From positions 1-64,000 of the forward strand of contig JACPMR010000010.1 of the NCBI GenBank assembly GCA_016185945.1: a stretch of DNA of 64,000 bases. The letters run 5' to 3'. This document shows, piece by piece, positions 50,477-57,625 of this stretch. Below the pieces are notes generated by a model that was not told where the DNA came from, made no database searches, and was given only the letters and a program-made list of their open reading frames with translations. The translations under genes and the position numbers were made by a program. The stretch comes from Candidatus Woesearchaeota archaeon. GTDB lineage: Archaea > Nanobdellota > Nanobdellia > Woesearchaeales > GW2011-AR4. Position 1 is the first letter of the stretch. Every line of letters starts with the position of its first letter.

Positions 50477-51142
50477 TCACTCCAAAAACCTTGGATTAAA
50501 CCTGTCAAACCATTCCCTTTTTTCTATTTCATCAAGCAGATTTGAAAAGCCCAAAGTGGAAGCTTCGCCGTAAACTTCAATCTTTCTGTCAAAGCCGTTT
50601 TTCAATGCATAAAATGCACAGAGTTTGAATCCTGCAGAATTGTCATTAATGATTTCTTCTGGGGCGTAAATCAACTCAATCATTTTTTCCTTTGCATCTT
50701 TGACAGCAGCAATTGTGCTTGTTCCGCTTTCAGAATCTAGATAGGAAATGTAAACCTTATCCAGCAAAGTGTCGAGAAAACTGGCAAATTTTTCAGCATC
50801 GCTTATATCGATTTGGTTGAAATTGGTTTTTCCAACTGATTTCAAGCCAGGGATTCTTGAAGCAGAGTTTGCAAAGAAATCTTTTATGCTTGCTTCTTTT
50901 ACAAGCACTCTTACCTTGTAGCTGTCTATTGTTTTTCTTGTCTTGATTTTTATCCCTTTATACTTTTTATTAAATTTTTCAACTAATTTTTCGAACTTCG
51001 GGATTGAAGTACCCAAGTCATGCCGCGCTTCTCCATAATACCTGTCGATTTCAGCTCCTACTTTAATCATCTGGGCGAAATCTTTTTTGAAGTGATTTAT
51101 GTCTGCCGAGCTGAACTCTAATAGGATGTCATTATTTGGCAT
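50477..51142 (-). CDS. hypothetical protein, 221 residues
   Basis: No membrane segment or signal peptide. It is a mixed alpha/beta, highly charged protein (DINHFKKDFAQMIKVGAEIDRYYG ... KIKTRKTIDSYKVRVLVKEASI) with one Cys near the C-terminus. The KIKTRKTIDSYKVRVLV strands and the LDTLLDKVYISYLDSESG region may form a small domain, but I do not recognise the family. It is divergent from the EndoQ gene, with both promoters in the 73-nt spacer. Confidence 0.6.
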   Translation of the reverse strand: MPNNDILLEFSSADINHFKKDFAQMIKVGAEIDRYYGEARHDLGTSIPKFEKLVEKFNKKYKGIKIKTRKTIDSYKVRVLVKEASIKDFFANSASRIPGLKSVGKTNFNQIDISDAEKFASFLDTLLDKVYISYLDSESGTSTIAAVKDAKEKMIELIYAPEEIINDNSAGFKLCAFYALKNGFDRKIEVYGEASTLGFSNLLDEIEKREWFDRFNPRFLE

Positions 51143-51215
51143 GGCTTAAATATTTTTATTGTATTATTTAAATCTTATGAAAAGTTTTTATAATATAGTC
51201 AATTCCTAGTTTTTT

Positions 51216-52490
51216 ATGAAAATAATCGCTGACTTACAGATACATTCAAGATTCTCAAGAGCTACAAGCAGTTCTCTAAACATCCAAAATCTTGAGAAGT
51301 ATGCACGCTTAAAGGGGCTTAACCTTCTCGGCACAGGCGACTTTACGCATCCAAAATGGCTTGCAGAGTTGAAGCAGGAATTAAAAGAAGATGGTTCTGG
51401 AATTCTTACTTCAAAGTCGGGATTTCATTTTGTATTGCAGGGAGAGATTTCAAACATATACACGCAGGACGGCAAGCAGAGAAGAGTCCATACCCTTCTT
51501 TTAGCAAGAAATTTTGAGATTGTCGAGCAAATCAATGCAGCCTTGCTTAAAAGAGGCAGATTGGATTATGACGGCAGGCCTATTTTCGGATTTTCATGCA
51601 TTGAATTAGTGGAAATGATGAAGGAGATTGATGACGATATTGAAATTATTCCGGCACATAGCTGGACGCCTTGGTACGGAATCTTTGGCTCGATGTCGGG
51701 CTTTGACTCTGTTGAGGAATGTTTTAAGGAGTATTCCGATAAAATCCATGCAATCGAAACCGGTTTGTCGAGCGATCCTGCAATGAACTGGCGGCTTTCT
51801 TCGCTTGACAAATATACTTTGTTGAGCAGCTCGGATGCTCATTCATTTTGGCCGTGGCGCCTTGGAAGGGAGTGCAATATTTTTGACATTGACTGGAGCT
51901 ATGACGATTTATTGCAGGCGATAAGAACAAAAAAAGGCTTTGTCGAGACAATTGAGATGTGGCCTCATGAGGGAAAGTACCATTACACTGGACATCGGGC
52001 ATGCAATGTGGTTTTGTCGCCGAAAGAGGCATTGAAGATTAAGGACATTTGCCCTGTATGCAAGACAAAGCTGACTGTTGGCGTTGCAGAAAGAGTTGAG
52101 CAACTGGCTGACAGGGAAGAAGGGTTTGTGCCAAATCATACAGTTCCTTTCAAGAATTTGATTCCGCTTTCTGAAGTCATTGCAGGAACTGCAGGGCATG
52201 CAGTAAGCTCAAAGCAAGTTTGGGAGGAGTATTACAAACTAATTAATGAGTTTGGAAACGAGTTTGAGGTTGTGCTGAATGCAGAGGAAAAACATCTTAA
52301 AAAGATAACAACTGAAAAAATTGCTGAAAACATCATAAGGAACAGGAACCAAAAAATCCCATTCAAGCCTGGATATGACGGAGTTTACGGAGTGCCGATT
52401 TTTGACGAGGGAAAACTGGAAAAATATAAGGAAGAGAAAGATAAAATTAAAGTGAATGTTGAGCAGAAGGGATTGGATGAATTCTGGTGA
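51216..52490 (+). CDS. endonuclease Q (PHP domain, deaminated-DNA repair)
   Basis: EndoQ cuts DNA 5' to deaminated bases such as uracil and hypoxanthine. The 424-residue protein begins MKIIADLQIHSRFSRATS, the PHP metal motif, followed by GTGDFTHPKWL, QGEISNIYTQDGKQRRVHTLLLA, PAHSWTPWYGIFGSMSG and SSSDAHSFWPWRLGRE, all expected metal ligands. The C-terminal part has a zinc-binding ICPVCKTKLTVGVAERVE, typical of EndoQ. A TATA-like TTTTTATAATATAG about 25 nt upstream gives a leaderless start. Confidence 0.9.
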   Translation: MKIIADLQIHSRFSRATSSSLNIQNLEKYARLKGLNLLGTGDFTHPKWLAELKQELKEDGSGILTSKSGFHFVLQGEISNIYTQDGKQRRVHTLLLARNFEIVEQINAALLKRGRLDYDGRPIFGFSCIELVEMMKEIDDDIEIIPAHSWTPWYGIFGSMSGFDSVEECFKEYSDKIHAIETGLSSDPAMNWRLSSLDKYTLLSSSDAHSFWPWRLGRECNIFDIDWSYDDLLQAIRTKKGFVETIEMWPHEGKYHYTGHRACNVVLSPKEALKIKDICPVCKTKLTVGVAERVEQLADREEGFVPNHTVPFKNLIPLSEVIAGTAGHAVSSKQVWEEYYKLINEFGNEFEVVLNAEEKHLKKITTEKIAENIIRNRNQKIPFKPGYDGVYGVPIFDEGKLEKYKEEKDKIKVNVEQKGLDEFW

Positions 52491-52512
52491 AATTTGTAAT
52501 TTAATTAAAATA

Positions 52513-52661
52513 TCCCCACGGCCGGATTTGAACCAGCGACCTCCCGGGAACGACTGATTCTATTTCATCCCTCGCTTTGTGCTTATGGTCTTAGAACGCA
52601 ACTCTGGCCAAACTTTTAAAGTTTCACAGCCGAGCGCTCCACCAGATTGAGCTACGTGGGG
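52513..52661 (-). tRNA. tRNA reading GTG (His) with 75-nt intron; identity uncertain
   Basis: On the minus strand the acceptor CCCCACG/CGTGGGG with A73, D arm GCTC-AATCTGGTG-GAGC, anticodon stem CTCGG/CCGGG, variable loop AGGTC and T arm GCTGG-TTCAAAT-CCGGC are complete. The loop starts C-T-GTG-A, so a canonical 37/38 intron (52549-52623) gives anticodon GTG. GGCTG at the 5' splice side can pair with CAGTC near the intron end, as in a bulge-helix-bulge. But C1-G72 with A73 and no encoded G-1 is not what archaeal tRNA-His usually shows; these features suit tRNA-Tyr better. Confidence 0.75.
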
Positions 52662-52730
52662 AATAAAGTTGAAATTGGTTTTTTATTTATAAAGATTGTG
52701 TAAAAAGAGAGTATTTGTATTAAATTTATT

Positions 52731-52890
52731 TTTTCAATCCGCCTGCGGCGCATTTTACTGCGCGTCGGCATTATGCTGTGGAGGCAGCATTACTTTGCGC
52801 TCCTCCTCCGCGCAAATTCATTGGGACTGTCAGCGATACTTTCCTGAGCTGGGTTCCCATTCCACCTTTGCAGATGATGGGAAGCGACGT
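52731..52890 (+). ncRNA. family A structured RNA, copy 2
   Basis: P1 TTCAAT (52733-52738) pairs with ATTGGG using two G-U pairs. P2 is CGCC/GGCG. P3 is GCGCG (52760-52764) with CGCGC (52809-52813), enclosing GGAGG (52780-52784) with CCTCC (52802-52806). The 3' domain TCCTGAGCTGGGTTCCCAT ... ATGGGAAGCGACG has TTCCCAT/ATGGGAA paired. A T-rich stretch follows. An AT-rich TATA-like region precedes the 5' end. It is divergent from the tRNA-His gene. Confidence 0.7.
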
Positions 52891-52944
52891 TGTTTGAAAT
52901 TTTTATTATTGTAAATTAATGTTGTTATAATTTTAAAGAATTCC

Positions 52945-54378
52945 TTAACCGCCAACACTGACACGATTAGAATTGGTTATAACAACCTTGTTGCCAACTT
53001 TGCATCTTGCATTTGCAGCAGGCAAGGTAAATTCTCCAAGAATTGCAAGCCTTGATTTCATCCTGTAAGATAAAACTCTTTCATCCCCTGGCTCTAATGT
53101 TTCTATCGTCCATTTGATTATCATTCCTTTTTTAGGATGCTGCAAGACAGCATGCGGTTGCATCGAGCCGATTGAAAGCTCTTTCTCGACATGTGCAATA
53201 TGAGGCAGATTGTCCATAACCTCGATGTTTGTTATCTTGTTCGCACTTCTGTTCTTAACCCTAATGACAACCTTCGCTTCTGAAACGCCGCCCTCGCTTG
53301 TAAGCACGTTTGATATGCCTTTCCTCGCAATAATCGGGCTTCTAAACAGGAAGTAAAGGACTACGCCAGCAATAGCCAATACAAAGATAACAACGATTGG
53401 CCTGTAGTTTTCAGTCGCATAAACCGTCATAGTCTTGTCCTTGCCAAGTTCGATGTTCCAGACAAGATGATAATTATCGCCTTCTCTCTTTGTGCTTGCT
53501 CTCGGCTGTGTTGATGTGAAGAGAGCTTTAAATGGGGAAACTTCCATCGTTGCAACTCCTTTGTAAGAGGGATTATTTGACATTACCTTAATCCCGCTTT
53601 TTACCTTCAAGAAAGATTCCTGTTTCTGCAACTCCTCAAGCGCAACGTACTCCACAACTTCAAACTCATTCACGATTGGATTCACAACCATCCTGCCGTC
53701 CTTGAACACGGCAATAACAAGCCTGTCTTCCTGAGGAGGAGTTATTGCATCGAGTTTCTTGACAACTTCTATTGACTTCTCTTCTTTTGGCCCGAGCGGG
53801 GTATGGGTTTCGTCCTTGAATAGATTGCCCTCGATTTTGATTGTTAGATTAGAGTAATTTATTGGGTTCTGGTTGTTTAAGACAATCTTTATTGTCAATT
53901 CTTCTCTAGGATCAATTTTCTCTGGGAAAATGCTTGTGCTGGTTACAATTGTGGGAATGTAGCCGCCAATCAATGGCTCAGTAGATTTTATGCCTACAGT
54001 AACAGGAACCTTTTGCTCCTGGTTTGCCCTTTCCCTGACAACCCCAATATCCAGCGTATAAGTATCAACTGATGTTATGTACAATGGGTCAACAAATAGC
54101 CTGATTGAGGCAGAGCTTGAGGCTGGCACTTTCAACGTTATCGGATTCTGCAAGGGCTTAGTGTACATGTCCCAGAAAGGATAGCCTGCTTTTTTTATTG
54201 TGAATTCTTCCTCTGTTTCAAGATTGTTTTGAATCGCGATATCAAATTCCGCAAGCTCGTCAACAACAATCCTGTCTTTTATTGCTGTAACCTTGACGTC
54301 AAAGGAAGCGGCATAGGCAGCATTCAGAGTTAGCAGAATCAAAGCAATAAGAATAAAGAACTTGTTCATTTTGCTCAT
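52945..54378 (-). CDS. exported membrane-anchored protein with CARDB-like repeats
   Basis: 477 residues. A signal peptide (FFILIALILLTLNAAYA) precedes Ig-like beta domains with 'D.A.F.I.I.N.L..E..F.I' patterns (VDELAEFDIAIQNNLETEEEF; EELTIKIVLNNQNPINYSNL), a membrane helix near residue 335 (PIVVIFVLAIAGVVLYFLF) and a C-terminal cytoplasmic or external domain with VVIRVKNRSANKITNIEVMD, as in DUF11/COG1470-like surface proteins. GGTGCC lies a few nt before the ATG. It is probably an envelope protein of unknown role. Confidence 0.7.
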   Translation of the reverse strand: MSKMNKFFILIALILLTLNAAYAASFDVKVTAIKDRIVVDELAEFDIAIQNNLETEEEFTIKKAGYPFWDMYTKPLQNPITLKVPASSSASIRLFVDPLYITSVDTYTLDIGVVRERANQEQKVPVTVGIKSTEPLIGGYIPTIVTSTSIFPEKIDPREELTIKIVLNNQNPINYSNLTIKIEGNLFKDETHTPLGPKEEKSIEVVKKLDAITPPQEDRLVIAVFKDGRMVVNPIVNEFEVVEYVALEELQKQESFLKVKSGIKVMSNNPSYKGVATMEVSPFKALFTSTQPRASTKREGDNYHLVWNIELGKDKTMTVYATENYRPIVVIFVLAIAGVVLYFLFRSPIIARKGISNVLTSEGGVSEAKVVIRVKNRSANKITNIEVMDNLPHIAHVEKELSIGSMQPHAVLQHPKKGMIIKWTIETLEPGDERVLSYRMKSRLAILGEFTLPAANARCKVGNKVVITNSNRVSVGG

Positions 54379-54505
54379 TTAAAGGCACCTTTTTTGATGT
54401 TTTTTTGATATTTTTAACTGAGTTACTTATATATAAATCTTTGCTTAGAAGGTTTGAATTAACTACATAGAAAACTTTATATACCAACATCCTCAAAAAA
54501 ATGTC

Positions 54506-55075
54506 ATGAAACCAAAACCAGAACACTTTATTCATTATCCTGAAATACCCACACCTACAGTTTACATCCAATACAAGGGAATTATGGACATGCAGGACAT
54601 TTACGAGTCAATAGCTGATTTCTTCAGGCAGAAAAAATTCAAGTTTTACGAAACACAACAAAGGCTTAGAAGACCAAGCCCTTTTGGAGCTGAAATTGCC
54701 CATAATTTTGTAGCAAGAAGAAAAGTTGAAGACTATTATGAGTGGATTGTCAACATCAACATGGAAACATTTGATATGCATGACATAGAGGTTGTGCTGA
54801 AGAACGGCACAAAGAAAAAAATGACAAAAGGAAGGATTTGGGTGCAGCTGTCCGGAAAGGTTGAAATGGATTACGAAAAACTATGGGAGAAAAGCTCTTT
54901 CTTGGCGCAATTAAAGGGCTTCTACAACAAATACATTGTAAAGAAAAAAATTGAAGGGGTATGGTGGGACGAGCTTTACTACAAAATCGTTTTGAGGCTG
55001 CATACGCTAATCAAAGAGCGCTTGAAGATGGAATCTGAGGGCTTTGAGGCAAGGCATATGAGCGGAGTGCATTGA
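54506..55075 (+). CDS. hypothetical protein, tandem paralogue 1
   Basis: 189 residues, no membrane segment. The pattern VYIQYKGIMDMQDIYESIADFFRQKKFKFYE ... GRIWVQLSGKVEMDYEKLWEKSSFLAQLKGFYNKYI recurs in the next two genes (for example GRIIIIIDGLIEYDLQTKWENHPFLQFLRAMYDNFV), so all three are diverged duplicates. Conserved features are an N-terminal strand, an 'I..FI..+GF' helix, a basic strand region and a C-terminal helical pair. The family is not recognised. A TATA-like ACTTTATATACC is about 25 nt upstream. Confidence 0.75.
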   Translation: MKPKPEHFIHYPEIPTPTVYIQYKGIMDMQDIYESIADFFRQKKFKFYETQQRLRRPSPFGAEIAHNFVARRKVEDYYEWIVNINMETFDMHDIEVVLKNGTKKKMTKGRIWVQLSGKVEMDYEKLWEKSSFLAQLKGFYNKYIVKKKIEGVWWDELYYKIVLRLHTLIKERLKMESEGFEARHMSGVH

Positions 55076-55101
55076 CTTAGAACTTTAAAAAAGAGGTTTT
55101 T

Positions 55102-55629
55102 ATGGGGCATGTAAAAATAATTGTGGACCATGACAAGATAGACTATAGCGGCCCGCTCAGCCTAAGCGATTTGCTTAGGATGATTGAGAATTTCATATGG
55201 GAGCGCGGCTTTGACAAGAAGCAGGACAAGGATTTTGAGCAAAACACCCCCCAAGGAAAATTCATAGAGTGGCAGATCACCCCCTGGAAATGGATAAGCG
55301 ACTACACAAGATACATGATAAAAGTGAGGGTGCTTGGCTACGATTTGGTTAAAACTAATGCGGTAGTGCATGGCAGAAAAACCAAGATTGACAATGGGCG
55401 GATAATCATTATAATTGACGGGCTTATTGAATACGATTTGCAGACAAAATGGGAAAATCACCCTTTTTTGCAGTTTTTGAGGGCAATGTATGACAATTTC
55501 GTGTACAAAGCTTACACAGAAAGGTTTGAGCACATGCTGGTGCATGACATAAATCATCTTCACAACAATATCGAGAAATTTTTGAATGTTTATGGAAGTT
55601 ATGCAGTTGTTTCAAGGCAAGGACCATGA
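55102..55629 (+). CDS. hypothetical protein, tandem paralogue 2
   Basis: 175 residues beginning MGHVKIIVDHDKIDYSGPLS. It shares with its neighbours the segments LLRMIENFIWERGFDKK, the charged strand IRYMIKVRVLGYDLVKT-like region, NGRIIIIIDGLIEYDLQTKWENHPF and a C-terminal helix ending LHNNIEKFLNVYG. It lies 26 nt after paralogue 1 and 6 nt before paralogue 3, so the three form one operon. At the position of the stop in paralogue 3, this protein has Tyr (GLIEYDL). Confidence 0.75.
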   Translation: MGHVKIIVDHDKIDYSGPLSLSDLLRMIENFIWERGFDKKQDKDFEQNTPQGKFIEWQITPWKWISDYTRYMIKVRVLGYDLVKTNAVVHGRKTKIDNGRIIIIIDGLIEYDLQTKWENHPFLQFLRAMYDNFVYKAYTERFEHMLVHDINHLHNNIEKFLNVYGSYAVVSRQGP

Positions 55630-55635
55630 TGCTTT

Positions 55636-56148
55636 ATGGTAGAGCACAAACAGGTTTTGTATGATTTAAGGACAACTTACAATGGACCCTTTGTAGTTGA
55701 GGATTTCTATGCCGAGGTTGAGAACTGGATAAGGGAAAAGGGCTTTGAGAAAGAGCCGAAGAAAAGAATGGAGCATGTCACAAAAACAGGCAAAAAAATA
55801 GAGTGGGTGATTGAGGCGCATCACCACTTGGATGATTTGCACCATAGTGTTGTTGTTTTGAGGGCTTTGATGGACAATATCAAGGAAGTTGCGCTCAAAA
55901 AAGACGGCAAAAAAATAAGGATTAACAATGGGGACGTTTTTGTAAGCATAGACGGCTTTATACAATAGCACGTTCATGGCAGCTTTTTCCAGGTTAAGCC
56001 GATTTATTACTTCATAAGGGCATTGATTGACAAATTTGTATACAAATTCTGGTCTGAGAAATATGACGGAGCAGTGGGCGCTGACTGCCATGACTTGTTC
56101 AAAAGGATAAGGGCGTTCTTTAATGTGCAGAAAATGAAATATCAGTAA
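55636..56148 (+). pseudogene. hypothetical protein, tandem paralogue 3, interrupted by in-frame TAG
   Basis: The frame MVEHKQVLYDLRTTYNGPFV runs to TAG at 55966-55968 after DVFVSIDGFIQ. The same frame continues without shift for 59 codons: HVHGSFFQVKPIYYFIRALI ... CHDLFKRIRAFFNVQKM and TAA at 56146-56148. Both parts align with paralogue 2, and the stop sits where paralogue 2 has Tyr, one base away from TAT or TAC. A nonsense mutation, read-through or sequencing error are all possible; TAG is an ordinary stop elsewhere in this window. Confidence 0.65.
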
Positions 56149-56212
56149 AATAAAATTTCAATAACAACATTTAAATATAATTCTTTAAACCAAAAAAACC
56201 GCCAGGCAATAT

Positions 56213-56413
56213 GCGGGGGTAGATCCTCAAGCAATTGCTTAGGATTCCTTAGAGCGAAGCCTGGTCAAACGCGCAGGACTCAGAAGTGCGAAACTTAAGA
56301 CCAGCAAAAGTGGACACCCATGCTGTAAATGGGATATCCTGTCCCTTAGTGGGTACGAGGGTTCAAATTGCTGCACGCGAGCATGCGTGGGCATGCATGT
56401 CCCTTCCCCCGCA
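56213..56413 (+). tRNA. tRNA-Leu(CAG) with three introns
   Basis: The acceptor GCGGGGG/CCCCCGC with A73, D stem GCG/CGC around AAGCCTGGTCAAA, anticodon stem CAGGA/TCCTG, variable arm TCCC...GGG and T stem GAGGG/CCCTT are all present, but separated by three insertions. Insertion 1 (about 56222-56253, 32 nt) follows position 9 and forms a hairpin with ATCCT/AGGAT and AAGC/GCTT. Insertion 2 (about 56285-56335, 51 nt) is at the canonical 37/38 site. Insertion 3 (about 56369-56400, 32 nt) splits the T-loop after TTCAAAT. Anticodon CAG is at 56281-56283. A TATA-like ATTTAAATATAA precedes it. Confidence 0.88.
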
Positions 56414-56508
56414 TTTATTTTTAAGAGTGATTGCATACTCTCAATTGAATTTTTACTTTTAATTTCTCAATCCGCCTGCGGCAAAAATTCGATATAAATA
56501 TTTTTATT

Positions 56509-56673
56509 ATTTCAAACCGTCGCCTGCGGCGACATTAGTTACTGCGCCTCGGCATTCAGATGTGGAGGCTGCTTTTTTTGCGTTCCTCCTCGGCGCCTAT
56601 CTATTTTTGAATGCCAGCGATACGTTCCTGAGCTGGGCTCCCATACTACATTTACAGATGCTGGGAAGCGACG
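56509..56673 (+). ncRNA. family A structured RNA, copy 3
   Basis: P1 TTCAAA (56511-56516) pairs with TTTGAA (56606-56611). P2 is GTCGCC (56519-56524) with GGCGAC (56528-56533). P3 is GCGCC (56544-56548) with GGCGC (56592-56596), enclosing GGAGG (56564-56568) with CCTCC (56585-56589). A 3' domain TCCTGAGCTGGGCTCCCA ... CTGGGAAGCGACG ends before a T-run. GATATAAATA at about 56491-56500 is a likely TATA box. An upstream partial duplicate of the 5' end lies at 56466-56482. Confidence 0.72.
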
Positions 56674-56781
56674 TTTTTGTTGGTTTTATTTTTTAATGTG
56701 TTTGTTTTAATATTGATTTTTATTTTTATTGTTTAATCTTTCCATAACTTTTAAATACAAACCAAATCCTCAAATGTTAAC

Positions 56782-56899
56782 GCCTCTGTAGCATAGCAGC
56801 TATTGCGTTAGATTTAAGAAATATCTTATATCCGCGAAGCCTTGGTAACTATGCCGACCCAAAAGGCAAAGGTCGGGGGTGCAAATCCCCTCAGAGGCT
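56782..56899 (+). tRNA. tRNA-Thr(GGT) with two introns, one inside the anticodon stem
   Basis: The acceptor GCCTCTG/CAGAGGC with T73 (a threonine feature), D arm GCA-TAGCAGCTAT-TGC, variable loop AGGTC and T arm GGGGG-TGCAAAT-CCCCT are present. The anticodon stem TTGCC/GGCAA only forms when about 29 nt (56810-56838) are removed between TT and GCC, that is between positions 28 and 29. A second insertion of about 16 nt (56848-56863) at 37/38 leaves the loop TTGGTAA, anticodon GGT at 56844-56846. The T-loop has G where nearly all tRNAs have T55. Confidence 0.82.
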
Positions 56900-56944
56900 T
56901 TATATATCAAAAAAATTAAATACTTATGAAAAAGGATGATTGGT

Positions 56945-57622
56945 ATGCTTAAAGAAAAAATTTGGATTAGCCTTTTAATCATACTAATTACCATCCTTGG
57001 TTGTTCTTCTGCTGATAAAACAACAGGAAAAACTATAGCAGCCGAATCAGACATCTACACAGAAAATTTGACCGAAGAACAAGTTGTCCAGCAGGAAATC
57101 CAAATTAACAACACTCAAGAAATTACAGAGCAGGAAATCCAAATTAACAATACAGAAGAGATTGCAGAGCAGGAAATCACTTTGCAAAATGAAACTTCTG
57201 TTGCCGAACAGGAAATAAAAGTTGAAGAATTTAAGTTCAGCCCCACAAGTATTGTGAATACCCAGCACAATATATCGCTTTCGCTTGACGACTTCAAGCA
57301 CGAAATAAAAAGCGTATACTGGGGCAAGATAACAGAAATCACCATGACGGTTTTAAACAAAGGAGACAAACCATTTAAGCCAAAGGTGCTGGTTTTGCTC
57401 TACGATGAGAAAGACTTCAAGGAGGAATGGCTGAAACCTAAGGCAGAAATCCAATTTGAAAAGCAATTGAATGCAGGCGAGCATACCACAAGGCAGGCTA
57501 TTGTAAATATGGCATTTGACGATATTAATCTGACTAAGAATTTTAAGTTGATATTGGTTAATGCGGACGACCCTGGAAACAAGCCGATTGTTGTTGTTGA
57601 AAATGAATTTAAGCCAACTTAA
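56945..57622 (+). CDS. lipoprotein with short tandem repeats
   Basis: 225 residues from ATG 56945, placed 4 nt after GGATGAT; an ATG three codons earlier is possible. The signal IWISLLIILITILGCSSADK has a lipobox-like ILGC. Residues 45-95 hold imperfect repeats of QEIQINNTQEITE (three or four units, mirrored at DNA level around 57087-57180). The rest is a beta-rich domain (LNKGDKPFKPKVLVLLYDEKD; NKPIVVVENEF) that resembles small surface Ig-like proteins. The function is unknown. It is convergent with another lipoprotein gene, 3 nt apart. Confidence 0.65.
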   Translation: MLKEKIWISLLIILITILGCSSADKTTGKTIAAESDIYTENLTEEQVVQQEIQINNTQEITEQEIQINNTEEIAEQEITLQNETSVAEQEIKVEEFKFSPTSIVNTQHNISLSLDDFKHEIKSVYWGKITEITMTVLNKGDKPFKPKVLVLLYDEKDFKEEWLKPKAEIQFEKQLNAGEHTTRQAIVNMAFDDINLTKNFKLILVNADDPGNKPIVVVENEFKPT

Positions 57623-57625
57623 ATC

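Noticed and set aside
55966-55968. Pyrrolysine or general TAG recoding
   Set aside because: TAG is the normal terminator of scpA (10005-10007), the GT2 gene (14093-14095), prs (15901-15903) and thrS (45842-45844), so it cannot be a general sense codon here.
29519-56673. Family A as a fragment of 23S rRNA or SRP RNA
   Set aside because: GAGCTGGGTT recalls a 23S loop and GGGAAGC recalls SRP helix 8, but neighbouring conserved parts of either molecule are missing and the copies have their own paired architecture.
56213-56899. tRNA-Leu and tRNA-Thr as degenerate pseudogenes
   Set aside because: All stems form perfectly once the insertions are removed, and the insertions have their own hairpins, which is what introns look like.
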